Assembly: GCA_963995505.1 (NCBI GenBank)
Contig: OZ023196.1
Span: forward strand, 15,497,106 to 15,561,105
Direction of reading: 5' to 3'
Length of the DNA: 64,000 bases
Source of the DNA: Hypericum androsaemum
Lineage: Eukaryota > Streptophyta > Magnoliopsida > Malpighiales > Hypericaceae
Shown: piece after piece, positions 43,617 to 56,065 of the stretch
How the letters are laid out: each line of letters begins with the position of its first letter
How positions within the stretch are numbered: the stretch's first letter is position 1
Notes under the pieces: generated by a model
What the model saw: the letters and a program-made list of their open reading frames with translations, nothing else
What the model was told of the DNA's origin: nothing
The model's database searches: none
Program-made: the position numbers and the translations under genes

Positions 43617-46600
43617 TGGGAGCAATCACGATGGGTGATGTGAGATCGCCCGTGGAGAAGTTCGATGGCGTCGACTATTGCTTCTGGAAGATGCAAGTAG
43701 AGAGTCCTACTTGTATGGCAAAGATTTGCACTTGCCGCTTGATGGGAAGAAGCCTGAGGACATGAAGGAAGAGGAGTGGAAGCTCCTAGATCGGAAAGCG
43801 ATGAGCGTGGTGCGCTTGTCTTTGTCTAGGAACGTGGCCTTGCACACAGTAAAGTCAAAGACTACGAAGGAGATGTTGGAGACGTTGTCTGAGATGTACG
43901 AGAAGCCATCGGCGGCCAACAAGGTTCACTTGATGAGGAAGTTGTTCAACCTTCGGATGGCGGAGGGTACGATGGTGACCAAGCATCTTCACGAGTTCAA
44001 TGCAACGATAGCCCAATTGAGCTCGGTTAAGATCGACTTCGATGATGAGGTACAAGCCCTAATTTTACTAAGTTCTTTACCCGATAGTTAGAATGGCACG
44101 GTCACGGCAGTGAGTGCCTTGGCGGGGAAAGTAACGCTCAAGCTAGATGAGGTGAGAGATTTGATTATGAGTGAGGAGATTCGTAGAAAGGAATCTGGAG
44201 TAGCCTCGAGTTCAGCTTTGAGTATGGGTAACAGGGGAAGGTCAGAGTACAAGTCGAAGGGGAAGAAGGACCGGGGTAGGTCAAGATCTAAATCGAAGGG
44301 TGGTCCGAAGAAGGACAAGAGCTCGGTGCAATGTTGGAATTGTGAACAATATGGTCATTTCAGAGATCAATGCACGGCACCAAAGAAGGAAAAATCTGCA
44401 AATGCAACAACGAAAGATCACGGGGATGCGTTGATCTTGAGTGTGAGCAGTCCATTAGAGGTGTGGGTATTGGATTCGGGAGCATCATTTCATTCTTGTA
44501 GTGATGCAGGGATGATGGAGAAGTATGTCCTAGGTGATTATGGCAAAGTCTATCTAGCGAATGATGACCCTTTGAAAATTGTGGGCATGGGAGATGTTCG
44601 GATCAATACTCCTAATGGATCTTTGTTGTTGTTGAAAGGGGTGAGGCATATTCCTGGGTTGAAGAGGAATTTGCTATCCGTGGGGCAACTAGATGATGAA
44701 GGTTACACAGTGACCTTTGGTTGCAAGACATGGAAAATTACCAAAGGAGCTAGGGTGGTGGCTCGAGGTTTGAAGGAGGGTATTTTGTATATGACGAAGA
44801 ACACCAATGAGAGCATTAATGTTGCAGGTGCAACGGATGATGCAGATTTATGGCATAGTCGCCTTGGTCACATGAGTGAGAAGGGAGTGAGGGTGCTATG
44901 CTCGAAGGGGAAGCTACCAGGCCTCAAGACAGTGGAAGTGGAACTCTGTGAGGATTGTGTTTTCGGGAAGCAGAAGAGAGTGAGTTTTTCGAGAGCTGGC
45001 AGATCTCCAAAGGAGCAGAAGCTTGAGTTGGTCCACAGTGATTTGTGGGGACCAGCACCAGTGGCATCCTTGGGTGGTTCGTTGTATTATATGACCTTTA
45101 TTGATGATTCTACGAGGAAGCTGTGGGTGTACTTCTTGAAACATAAGTCTGAAGCCTTCGATGCCTTCAAGAAGTGGAGAGCCCTTATGGAAAATGAGAC
45201 AGGTCTCAATGTGAAGTGTTTGAGATCTGACAATGGCGGAGAGTATGAGCTTCAAGAGTTCAAGGATTATTGTGCAGCAAATGGGATTCGCATGGAGAAG
45301 ACAGTAGCTGGAACCCCCCAGCAAAATGGCATCGCAGAGAGGATGAACAGAACAATCAATGAGAGAGCTAGGGCCATGAGACTGAAGTGTGGCCTACCAA
45401 AGATGTTTTGGGCGGATGCAGTGAACACCGCGGCTTTCTTGATCAATAGAGGACCATCAACTCCTTTGGATAATGGGATACCAGAGGAGGCTTGGAGTGG
45501 GAAGGAGGTTGATCTTTCTTACCTTCGAGTATTTGGTTGTGTGTCATATGTTCATATTGATGTAGGTGATAGGAGCAAACTGGATGCTAAGTCCAAAAAG
45601 TGCACATTCATTGAATATGGTGGAGATAATTTTGGTTTCAGGTTTTGGGATGAGAAGAACCGCAAGGTTATTAGAAGCCGAGATGTCATATTCAATGAGA
45701 AGGTTTTGTACAAGGACAGGGGGAGTGTATCCAACGAGGTGGGTTCTAGCAGTGAGGTGATCGAGTTAGACATCTCGAACTCAGGTGGGAGCAAAAGGGC
45801 ACAAGATGGCCAGGTGGCCGAGGAGGAAGAGGAACCAAGTTCTCCACCACCATTGGTTCCGGTAAGGAGGTCCACAAGATAACGTGGGTCTCCAGATAGG
45901 TATTCGCCAGCTAATTTCTATCTCCTGTTAACTGATGGAGGAGAACCAGAAGATTTTGCAGAGGTTCAGAAGAGTGGACAGGTGGAAGCTTGCAATGGAT
46001 GACGAGATGAAGTCATTGAGGAGTAACATGACTTGGGAACTAGTCCAACTCCCTAAAGGCAAGAAGGCACTGCAAAATAAGTGGGTATATAGAGTTAAGC
46101 AAGAAGCGGATGGCACCGAGCGTTACAAGGCAAGACTGGTTGTGAAGGGATTTCAGCAGAAATATGGTATAGATTTTACCGATGTTTTCACTCCTGTTGT
46201 GAAGCTGACCGCTATTCGTATGGTGTTGAGTATGGTAGCTTCATAGAATCTGATGTTGGAGCAGATGGATGTGAAGACAGCATTTCTCCATGGTGATCTA
46301 GAGGAAGAGATCTACATGGTACAACCAGAGGGATACTTGTCAGATGGTAAAAGTGAGCTTGTGTGCAGGTTGAGGAAGAGCTTGTATGGCTTGAAGCAAG
46401 CTCCAAGGCAGTGGTACAAGAAGTTTGATGGGTTCATGCATGAGATTGAGTTCGTGCGCTGTGAGGCTGATCATTGCTGCTATTTCAAGAGATTTGACAA
46501 TAGCTATATCATCCTTCTGCTTTATGTTGATGACATGTTGATAGCAGGAGCCAGTGCTCGGGAGGTGAGCAAGGTGAAGAAGCAATTGTCTGAGAGGTTT

Positions 46601-47529
46601 GCCATGAAGGACTTGGGGGAGGCTAAGCAAATCCTTGGGATGAGGATTGAGAGGAATAAGGCTGATGGGAAGCTGTTTCTCTCACAAGCTGAGTACATTG
46701 AGAAGGTGTTGAAGAGGTTCAACATGCAAAAGACCAACCCCAAGTTGACTCCTTTAGGTGGGCACTTTAAGTTGTCCAAGAAGGATTCGCCTAAGAGTAA
46801 GGCGGAGAAGGCTCAAATGGAGAAGACTCCTTATGCATCGGCAATCAGAAGCTTGATGTATGCTATGATTTGCACAAGGCCAGACATAGCACATGCGGTG
46901 GGAGTAGTGAGTAGATTCATGAGCAATCCAGGTGAGCAGCATTGGATCGCAGTGAAGTGGATCCTTGGTTACTGGAGCAGCATTGGATCGCAGTGAAGTG
47001 GATCCTTGGTTACTTGAGAGGTACTACTAAGAAGGCCCTGTGCTTTGAGGGCAAAGATGTGAAGCTGACAGGCTATTGTGATGCAGACTTGGGGTCCAAT
47101 GATCATGATGGCAAGAGGAGCACAAGTGATTATGTGTTCACACTGGGAGGGACAGCGATATCTTGGGCTTCCAGGTTGCAAAAGGTTGTGGCTTTGTCAA
47201 CCGCAGAAAGTGAGTATGTGGCTGTGACAGAAGCAAGCAAAGAGATGGTATGGTTGCAAAACTTCTTGGGAGAATTGGGCAAGGAGCAAAGTGAAAGTGT
47301 GCTCCACAGTGACAGCCAAAGTGCGATACACTTGGCTAAGAATCCCGCATTCCACTCAAGGACAAAGCACATTGAGTTGAAGTATCACTACATACGAAGT
47401 CTATTGGAGAGGAAGATCTTGCAGCTTGAAAAGATTGACGGGAAAGTGAATCCTGCTGATATGTTGACCAAGGTGGTTACCTTAGAGAAGCTGAAGCTCA
47501 ACATGGCTTCAGCGGGTCTAGTAAACTAG
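43617..47529 (+). pseudogene. Copia gag-pol, nearly full length, multiply broken
   Basis: Gag starts at ATG 43617 and shifts frame after 43695, continuing as YLYGKDLHLPLDGKKPEDMK. A TAG at 44089 replaces an expected Trp (DS*NGT). A 590-codon frame (44110-45882) holds the knuckle CWNCEQYGHFRDQC, protease WVLDSGASFHSC and integrase HSDLWGP, SDNGGEY, IAERMNRT. A stop at 45880 and a frameshift near 45955 precede the reverse transcriptase (KARLVVKGFQQKYGIDF; TAG at 46244; YVDDMLIAG at 46524). A 41-bp tandem duplication at 46934-47015 shifts the frame before RNase H (STAESEYVAVTEASKE; NPADMLTKVV), which ends at 47529. Confidence 0.93.
46934..47015 (+). repeat. 41-bp tandem duplication in pol
   Basis: GAGCAGCATTGGATCGCAGT... 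is repeated head to tail with a period of 41. Because 41 is not a multiple of three it shifts the reading frame; the original coding text resumes in the second copy. Confidence 0.95.
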
Positions 47530-47621
47530 AGAAGAGACCCGGCGTACCAAGAAGTGAAGAGGAGAAGGAGGTCATCAAGTGAATTGTGACAAGTGTTGAG
47601 GTCAGTCTCCAGGTGGGAGAT

Positions 47622-48065
47622 TGTTGGGTATGGAGACTTCTTACTATACGGAGTTACTGTTCACGTGTTGAATATACGGAGTTACTGTTCATATGTTGAT
47701 TTCTGGTGGACGATTTTGCCCCTGCCGACACCAAATAGTCCCAGGCTGTGGGCACTATAAATACCCACCTCTCAGTCACTATTCGTGTATCTTCTTCCTT
47801 GTGTAGAGAGAGAGAGAGACAGAGAGAGAAGAGGAGAGAGAGAAATACCATTGTTGAGCGAGTGAAGCTCTAGAGTGTAGATCGAGCTTGATATAGATAA
47901 ATCTTCTGGCTTGGTACGCCCCCGGATGTAGATCGGTTTAGATCGAACCGGGTGACCAAATCTTTGCGTCGTATTCTTGTGTGCGTGAGTTTTCTTTGTG
48001 TTTGTCATCGATCTCTAGCTCCAGTGTTGTTCGTGTGGTGTTTGGGGCCCTCATGTTTCCCAACA
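47622..48065 (+). repeat. Copia 3' LTR (444 bp)
   Basis: It matches the 5' LTR except for a deletion of about 33 bp, one shorter AG run and several substitutions. Confidence 0.95.
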
Positions 48066-48487
48066 TGATGACCTTTAAATCCTGTAACACAAAAACAGAA
48101 AAAGAGCTACTGCAGCTTTTCCATTTCTAAGCTTTATCTGAATTCTTACGTGCCTTTTGGTTCTGGGACCAGGTATGGAAATACTGGACAGACGAGAGGT
48201 CTTTTGAGGTAGTGGACTCGACCTTGGCTAGTAGGTGCATCGCTGAGGAGGTGGTCTGGTGTATCCACATAGGCTTGTTATATGTTCAAGAGGACCCAAC
48301 TCGCCGGCCAGCCATAGCATTGGTTATTATGATGCTAAATGGCTTCCCTACCATCCTTCCTTTACCTCAACAACCTGGATTTTTCCCTGCCAGAAAAGGT
48401 CACTGTAGGGAGTTAATGTCAGAACGGTGCAGGGTTGATCCGTGGTCGGTTGATGAAGCTTCAATCACCGAACTGCAACCTAGATAG

Positions 48488-49119
48488 TAAAGGCGAAAAT
48501 ATTTCCAGTATTAATTAGTCTAATACCAAATTCTTGGTACATCGTTCGTTATAAATTGTAACGGTTGGAAGTGCAAGCAATGTTTTAAAACGGACCGGAG
48601 AGCAAATTGGTATAATTTTTGGATTTCGGTTCAACCTATCTCTTAAACCTCGTTCGCCCGTTCAGCTTCCTGGCTAGGGTGGTGTCATACTATTTCTCGC
48701 CTTACTCACATGTAGCCGGCGGTGAATTGAGAGGTTGGCCGTTCGTTCTTTACCTTGGAACGAAATCTACTAAAATTGGAAAGACGAAAAAGCATGGGAT
48801 AACTGATGAGTAATATTTCCTGCACAAGGACAAGAAGCACAAATCGAAAAATGGTCGATGAGTAATATTTAGTCCACGGGGAAGTCACTTCAGCCATTGT
48901 CCAGGATCCCCCAGTCCCTATCCACCGTCACCAACGCCCCTTGGCTTGCTTGATTTTTGAATGTTCTTGGCATTTCATCTTTTCTACATCTTGAACTATT
49001 AAATGAAATAAAAAATATAATTAAAGAATATTACTACTGTGTAGACACAGAGTTTGAGAGTAAGCATTACACAATCTTCGAGATCTTTTTTTTGGTGAAA
49101 AAAAAATAGAAAATTGGTG
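48488..49119. other. Spacer between CRK and FAD2 pseudogenes
   Basis: No gene was recognised. It should contain the CRK 3' UTR at its left end. Confidence 0.5.
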
Positions 49120-49257
49120 CTATTCCCACTCCGGCCAATCGTAGTACGGAAGGCAGGAATGCGTGTGCTGCAAGTAAGTGAGCAGAACCATCAACGCATA
49201 GAACACCATCATTGGAACGCTGTAGACGCAGACCAGCCACGTTAGTCCCTTCGAGGC
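49120..49257 (-). pseudogene. FAD2-like omega-6 desaturase, distal fragment
   Basis: The minus strand encodes SKGLTWLVCVYSVPMMVFYA, LMVLLTYLQHTHSCLPYYDW, PEWE, then a stop. It matches FAD2 (KGxxWxxCxYGVPLxxVNxFLVLITYLQHTHPxLPHYDSSEW). The third His box (HVAHH) and C-terminus are missing. The 5 bases GAGGC at its edge are the Copia target duplicate. Confidence 0.88.
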
Positions 49258-49504
49258 TGAAGAAAATAGTGTAATTGTGCCGCTTGCTTTATTCTGTCAA
49301 GAGGTACGGCATAAATAGCCAAAAGATTACAAAGGTTCCTAAACTGACTTGCTAGGAAAACGGAACAGAATCAAATACAAAAGGTAAGTAATAAGGTGAT
49401 ATGGTTGTGTCCTACAAGGACTCATTCTGATAAGGAAAAGAACGGAACGTGAAGCTCAAGGAAAATCTCCAAATAATCAGGCGTGATCTCTGTGATCTCC
49501 TTCA
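49258..49504 (-). repeat. Copia 3' LTR (247 bp)
   Basis: Plus-strand ends are TGAAGAAAATAG and GTGATCTCCTTCA. It differs from 56079-56325 at about 49362 and 49444, each a CG here and CA there. Confidence 0.97.
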
Positions 49505-49529
49505 CTCCCCCTCAAGTTGGCGCATGGAG

Positions 49530-49915
49530 ATCCATAATGCCCAACTTGCCAAGCAGGAAATGGAAACGGTGGCGGCCGAGTGCTTTGGTGAAGATGTCAG
49601 CTAATTGTCCAGCACTATCAATTTTGCGAGGGGAGATTTCATTTGATTAAACTCGTTCACGAAAAAAATAGCAGTCCATCTCGACATGCTTAGTGCGTTC
49701 GTGATAGACAGGATTGGCTGCAATGTGGAGAGCGGCCTGGTTGTCACAATAGAGGGGCGTCGGTATAGTTTGTGGAACTTGTAACTCGTGAAGCAACCAT
49801 CTAATCCATAATAGCTCACTAACGGTGGCAGCCATTGCCCGATACTCAGCCTCCGCAGAGGAACGGGCAACCACATATTATTTCTTCGTACGCCAGGAAA
49901 TGGGCGCACCACCAA
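49530..49915 (-). pseudogene. Copia RNase H domain
   Basis: The frame reads [51 protein letters not shown], then after a TAA the family C-terminus (QLADIFTKALGRH). Another stop near 49880 (NN*VVAR) interrupts it. All catalytic acidic residues of RNase H (the E in AEAEY, the D in CDN) are visible. Confidence 0.9.
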
Positions 49916-50023
49916 ATAAGATGAAATAGCCTGTTCAGGACCTTCGAGTCATAAGACAGCCGCCCCAATCAGCATCACAGTAAGCAGTGAGGTAAGGCGA
50001 CCGATGGAAGGAAGAAAGATCCC

Positions 50024-51478
50024 TTATCCGGGGGATTCCTTAAGGTAATGCAGCACACGCTCCGCGGCATCAGCATGGACTTGACGAGGATTTGTGACAA
50101 ACTGACTCAATATGCTGATAACATATGCAATGTCAGGTCGTGTGACCGTGAGGTAAAGAAGGCGGCCAACCAGACGCCGATAACGACCACCATCCACCAA
50201 AGCCGTAGTACTGGAATCGGTCAATTGGTGATTTTGCTCAATCGGAAAGGAAGTGGGACGACCACCTAGCTTCTTGCAATCTTTGAGAATGTCGAGCGTG
50301 TATTTACGTTGGCTAAGTACCAACCCATTAGCTGAGCATGCAGCTTCGATCCCCAAGAAATACTTGAGAGCACCGAGATCCTTAATTCCAAATTTGTTGT
50401 CCAAATAGGCTATCACTTCCTTGATTTTTTCATGAGAATTGCCGGCTAAGAGCACATCGTCCACGTAAATTAGAGCAAAAATGAGGATGTGATCGTGTGC
50501 AAACCGAAAGAGAGAAGTGTCTGAATGACATTGATGAAACCCGATATGCAGCAGAGCCTGTGTAAACTTAGAGTACCAATTTTGTGAAGCCTGGCGGAGA
50601 CCATAAAGAGACTTGTGTAAGCGGCAAACCCTCGTATCATATGGAGAGGAATAGCCGAGTGGAAGCTTTATATAAACGACTTCATGTAAATCGCCATCCA
50701 AGAAGGCATTATTAATGTCAAGCTGAGTGATTTACCACCTTTGCTGGACTGCCACAGCGAGCAAACAACGCACTGTGACCAACTTGGCCACTGGTGCGAA
50801 TGTATCATTAAAACCGATACCTTCAATTTGAGTATAGCCTTTCGCAACCAGACGGGCTTTGTGGCATTCAACTTCACCATCGGGTTTGTATTTGACTATG
50901 TATACCCATTTTGAGTCAATTGCCTTCTTGCCCGGTGGTAGGAATTCGAGGGTCCAGGTTCCATTGGCCTCAAGAGCTTGGATTTCTCGCGTCATTGCTT
51001 CTCGCAAGTGTGCATGTTTAATAGCCTGAAAGTAGGTTTTGGGCTCATTATGTTGTATGATGGCCACCAGAAAAGCTTTATGACTGTCAGAAAACCATGA
51101 GTACGAAACAAAATGAGTAAGAGGATATACCACCGAGTGCCCAGAAGGAAGTGTAGGACGTGGTGGGGCATTGGAGGGTGGCAAGCATGTCTCAAATTGT
51201 TCAAGGTGTTGAGGTACCTGTCTAGCCCGAGTACTGCGACGAAGAGCCAAAGAACCTTCTTCCTCGGTATTGGTTATCAATGGGCCCATTTCTGTTGGAT
51301 TTTCCAAATCATTCGTATTATCCACAGTAGGCAATGCTACATCATTAGAAGGGACAGCTGACTGCGTCAATGATGGCATTAATGATGCACCAGAGAGGGA
51401 AGCATTTTTATACCCAAACTCCACGACTGTAATCATCCACAATTGACAAGAAGTAACGTGCACCAGAGAGGGAAGCAT
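50024..51478 (-). pseudogene. Copia reverse transcriptase
   Basis: Two frames split by a TAA (50732-51478, then 50024-50701) encode the polymerase: [40 protein letters not shown], then INNAFLDGDLHEVVYIKLP, GLRQASQNWYSKF and YVDDVLLAGN, the catalytic box. The left part up to 51360 is the integrase/polymerase linker. Confidence 0.92.
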
Positions 51479-51485
51479 TTTTATA
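51387..51485. repeat. 26-bp direct repeat at the integrase deletion
   Basis: GCACCAGAGAGGGAAGCATTTTTATA-type text (26 bp) occurs at 51387-51412 and again at 51460-51485. It encodes YKNASLSGA on the minus strand both times. The integrase text before and after the repeats jumps from its first third to the linker. Confidence 0.9.
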
Positions 51486-51914
51486 TGGGCCCCAAATATC
51501 GCAATGAATTAAAACAAAGCATGATTCAGTCTTGATCGAACTACTTGGAAAAGGAGAGCGGGTCTGCTTAGCCCGTAAACATGCATCACATAAAAGTTTG
51601 TGATCCAAGTGAATTGTCTTACACAGCTTTTGTAATTTTCCTAACTTCTCAAATGAAGGGTGTCCAAGTCTCTCGTGCCATGTGCTTGCCGATGCCCTGT
51701 TGTCGACATGCATTGCCACCCCCACTTCAGAAGCCGGTTCCAGCAGGTATAGCCCACCACGATGCCTAGCCACTCCAATCAGGGTCCTCGAAGGTAGGTC
51801 CTGCAATACACATAAGTTCGCAACAAAGGTTAGAGCACAGTTCAGGTCTTCAGATAATCGGTGGACAGAAATTAAGTTGCACTGGAATGTGGGAATATAT
51901 AAGACATCTTTCAA
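51408..51914 (-). pseudogene. Copia integrase, N-terminal third only
   Basis: The frame has STWHERLGHPSFEKLGKLQK and LCDACLRAKQTRSPFP (the HHCC zinc domain), then [10 protein letters not shown] with the first catalytic Asp, and [14 protein letters not shown]. The part with the second Asp and the Glu is absent. A TAG at 51927 separates it from gag-protease. Confidence 0.92.
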
Positions 51915-51926
51915 TATGATGCCATT

Positions 51927-53126
51927 TTAGAGATGGACATCCCCTTTTCCTTCCACTGGAACACGATCACCAGTAGGAATCTTCACTGGTGTGTTGCCAG
52001 TTGACCTTATAGAACCTGAAAATAGATTAGCATCACAAGATATGTGTTCCGTGGCTCCGGAATCTATAATCCATGAGCGTTGCTCTATTCTCGTACCCGC
52101 CATGTGGACTTCAGTACCCGAGTCTCGGACAGTAAGGGCGTTCATCTCTCCCCCTGGTTTCAACACCTGTAGCAATCGCGAGTATTGATCGGGAGAAAGG
52201 CCTGGTATTGGGCTTGCTTCCGCCTCCACTTTAGCTGCCCGTGGAGGCTGTTTCTGAGTTCCAAGGGATGCTCCGCGTCCTTTTTTATCGCGATCATCAT
52301 CTCTCCTCCACCAGTTCGGATACCCGACCAACTCAAAACATTGGTCTTTGGAGTGACCCGACTTTGTGCAATGACTGCAATGGATTTTTTCTTTTGGTAC
52401 TATCTTCCGGTTGGGTGTTTCTTTCCCTGGTCGCTGATATCCTCCAGCTTGGAAGGCAGCAGCTTCCATTGTTGGCTGTCGAGTAGCCGAGATATTTCGA
52501 GTATGCTCCTCTTTAAGGATCATGTGATAAGCTTCTCCTAGAGTTGGTGGTGGCTTTGTGCTCAGGATCTGTGATTTCACCGTTCTGAACACGTCATCGA
52601 GTCCCATAAGAAACACATAGAAGTGTTCTTGATCCCGTGCTGCAGCATATTTAGATTTTTCCGCACAGATGCATTCAGCCATCGGTGAGATGGATTCTAT
52701 TTCATCCCAGAGCGATCTCAACTTTGAAAAGTAGGCTGAAACTGTCATCTTCTCTTGGTGCAGTAGCGATACAGACCTCCGCAGATCGTAGGCCCTCGGC
52801 GCACTCGTCTTTCCGAAGCGCTCCTTCAAATCAATCCAAACCTCATGAGTAGATTTTGCGTATCTAATGCTGCTTCGCACCTCTTTGTCAATGGCGATGG
52901 CAAGCCAGTCCTTGACCATCGCATCACAGCGTAACCAGCCGTTGTAGAATTCAGAATTCGTCTCCGGTTTTGATATGGTGCCGTCCACGAATCCGAGTTT
53001 GTTTTTGGCTAGGAGAAAGTTGGTCATCTCTCCGACCCAATCTCCGTAGTTTCTTTCATTGAGCAACTCACTGACATTGAGTTGCCCAGGATTGTCGGAA
53101 GGATGCAAGAAGTACGGCGACGTCAT
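51927..53126 (-). CDS. Copia gag-protease, intact 399-codon frame
   Basis: The frame starts MTSPYFLHPSDNPGQLNVSE. Gag features are LNERNYGDWVGEMTNFLLAK, NKLGFVDGTI, and VWIDLKERFGKTSAPRAYDL. A zinc knuckle CSHCTKSGHSKDQC (near residue 253) and a protease active site SWIIDSGATEHISC (near 359) follow. It is uninterrupted, unlike every other retrotransposon gag in this window, in keeping with the recent insertion. It could still supply or use virus-like particles, although integrase is defective. Confidence 0.9.
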   Translation of the reverse strand: MTSPYFLHPSDNPGQLNVSELLNERNYGDWVGEMTNFLLAKNKLGFVDGTISKPETNSEFYNGWLRCDAMVKDWLAIAIDKEVRSSIRYAKSTHEVWIDLKERFGKTSAPRAYDLRRSVSLLHQEKMTVSAYFSKLRSLWDEIESISPMAECICAEKSKYAAARDQEHFYVFLMGLDDVFRTVKSQILSTKPPPTLGEAYHMILKEEHTRNISATRQPTMEAAAFQAGGYQRPGKETPNRKIVPKEKIHCSHCTKSGHSKDQCFELVGYPNWWRRDDDRDKKGRGASLGTQKQPPRAAKVEAEASPIPGLSPDQYSRLLQVLKPGGEMNALTVRDSGTEVHMAGTRIEQRSWIIDSGATEHISCDANLFSGSIRSTGNTPVKIPTGDRVPVEGKGDVHL

Positions 53127-53229
53127 GTCCGTCGCACCTCCGCTTTCGTTCTTTGACTTTTTTTTTTTGTGGGATAAATTCTGCGGCGGGTGGGCTTGTT
53201 TATTTGGTAGGTTTAGGTATCTAATTACT

Positions 53230-56061
53230 TGTCACGACCCCAATTCGGGGTCGGTGACCGGCGCTAGACCCAAACCCGTTTACAAAACTAAATAAATCTA
53301 GCCAGTCTCAAAACATATTTTAACTTTACAAAGTCTCATTCAAATACATTTATTCTTTACATTTATGCCAGGATCAAATTGAACTCGGTGGCTACGGAGC
53401 TGATAGACAAAGAACCTGCAAAACTGGTGAGAGGGGGGGTGAGTGTTTTGGAACACTCCATAAGCATATAGAACATAACATATCAGTTATGTCAGATACA
53501 TGTGGGAGAGACAGAACTTAACTATGTCCCACATCAAACCTAACCAATACGAACACAAAGCTAAGACAACAAAAGACAATCTCACAAATAAGGTCATCAA
53601 AATAATCACATATCAAACATAACCAAAATTTCAGGTAGACCTTCACAAACATATAACACATATTCTATCAGATAGGTCTAGATAGTGTCACTCCCATGCC
53701 GACACGAGGATACCATATCCTCAGTATATGTGCACATATGCCAACATCCCCGGTTGGTCATGGGTAGACCTCATCATCCGCCATCTCACAAATGACATAC
53801 CAAATATTCCAAACACACATAATATACACTGACCAAAACATATTGGCCACATAACTAAATTCATACCAAAATATCCCCATTTCACGAATTAGGCAAAACA
53901 GCCCCAAATAGACCAACAAACCACAAACATCATCAAATTCTATATTGACGAAAACAAATCATATAACCACTTCAAAGATAACTCATATGCATGAGATGCA
54001 CATAATCAAGGTCTGAAATATGCACATGCACCAAACAAACCAAAGTTGTCATGATCTATATGCTTACACTAATGAAGACCGCTCCGCGAATGCTCATTCC
54101 CAATTCAATTCTACTTTCACTTTGTACCTTCATCCACCCTTCTTCCCAAGCTTATTTCTTCCACCAAGAACCTTGTGGAAGCTTCACATACTCTGTATAA
54201 TAATTTCCAATCACAAAGTGAGGTCAGCTCCTCACTTCTCCAAGCAAATCATTTCCAACACTTGAAAATAACCAACTTTGGCACAATCGACAACCAACGT
54301 CAGAAATAACTTAAGTCCATCAAAGTCGCTTGCATCCTTTTAGTCACTGGTCCATTATTAACTTACCAACATGTACAACAATTGTTTGTGACCATAATTT
54401 CATAAAAAGATCTGTTTTGGCCAACCGAACACACACCGAGCACAAGGTAAGGCCATTCACACTAACTTCGGTAAGCAGCCCTTATAACTCAATATCACAC
54501 AAAACCAAGTACATATCTTCATCAATATACCACTGCTCTATTCTTTCATGATCACACCGAGTCCAAAAATCAACTTAGAAGTCCAAAGAAATTACTTACC
54601 AAGTTGTTACTCTTGAACCACCTCAATTCTAAAACCTGAAAGTCAGTCAGTAGCTCAACTAAGGTTTGATAATGATTTCTTGATCCAAACAGAGCATATG
54701 ATATACCATTAGAACGGTATTTAAGTCCTCTAGTAATTATATGAAGGCACCAAAGTCTAATTCTGAGTCCAATTATACTTACCAAGAACTTCTTTGTCCA
54801 CCACCTAGACTGTATACTCCAACAAATAGTCCGTAGTTCAAAATACATTTCAGGTCGATTCTTTTATCCAATTATGACCAATAATATATGGTTAGAAAGC
54901 TATTGAAGTTCTCTACAATTTTTATGAAGATATTGAAGTCCAATTCTAAGCCAAAGGACAATTACCAAATACTTCTTTGTTCACCAGCTCACTTGTATAC
55001 TCCAGTTATTAGTCAATCATTCAAAATCAATTTTTTATTAATTCCTTAATCCAAATAAGACATATAATATACAGTTGGAAAGCCCATTGAGTCCTCTACA
55101 ACCGTTTAGAAGACTATAAATTCCAAATTGAAGCGGAAACCCACTTACCGAATCACTATTTGTTGACCTGCTTCTTTCTCTTTCCTCTTGCTCTCTCTCC
55201 TCTTTCTCTTCACTTACGATTTATGGCTTATCTCTGGAGCCTCCTGCCTCTTCCTTTAATTTTCTGAGTCTTAAAATAGTGTAGGTGAGTCACCATCCAG
55301 TATGACTTACGTTCTCAACTAATTCTAACAAGTTTCCAAATGGTGAAAGATGATTGGTTCCACCTCCCATGTGGTCCAATCATGAGGCAGCAAATTGAGA
55401 CCCGTTTTTCACCAACTTCCGTTTCTTTTTTCCCAAAATTGTTTTCTAATCAATTGTAGGTCTATGTGTCTAGTTTCAGGATCATATTTATTTGTAGCAT
55501 TTGGAGCAAAATTGAGGAAGATGTGTCCAATTTACCGAACATGTGTCAATGCTGTCCAAACTTGACCAACTAACTTCATAACACTTGAGAATTATTTATG
55601 TAGGCTTTGTTGAGATTGATCTAGAATCCTTAGAAGACTAACTCATGTCTATACACACTTCATAAAAACATAGTAACTTAAATTCTTGTTGAAATAAAGA
55701 CCGAGAAGTCCAACCGAAGCACTTCAAGAACCGACAACACAATGTGTTGTTTATCCACTTGCTAGGCTTGATCCCAATTGCTAGCATGACAAAGTCAATG
55801 TCTTTCAAAGCTTATAAATCAATATCTTACCTTTAAATACCATTTTGAATCATCTCCTTTGAACAAGGATGAAAAAGTTATGTTCAGTTTATCATAGCAT
55901 ATCTGAGGTAGTCCGAGATATCAAATGCATTCCTTCCAACTATCAGTGGCACTATATTTACATAGCAATCTTAATTCAAAAAAATAAATCCAATATGTCA
56001 TTACGACTAAGTATACTTCACTTAAGTCAGACAAATATTATTAAAGGACTAGGGTATTACA
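53230..56061 (-). mobile_element. 2832-bp Gypsy solo LTR nested in the young Copia
   Basis: On the minus strand it starts TGTAATACCCTAG and ends GGGGTCGTGACA. It is flanked by the exact 5-bp duplication TTACT (53225-53229 and 56062-56066). It contains no primer site or coding domain, so it is a solo LTR left by recombination of a complete element. The same family has a non-solo copy at 37859-40410. Confidence 0.95.
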
Positions 56062-56065
56062 TTAC

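Larger units (their letters stand above)
43107..48065 (+). mobile_element. Copia element in the CRK intron (4959 bp)
   Basis: The element has two LTRs (43107-43585 and 47622-48065), a primer site (43588-43600, TGGTATCAGAGCC), gag-pol, and a polypurine tract AGGTGGGAGA (47611-47620). It is flanked by the exact 5-bp duplication TGATG (43102-43106 and 48066-48070). It is oriented with the host gene. Gag and pol are broken at several points, so it is complete in structure but defective. Confidence 0.95.
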
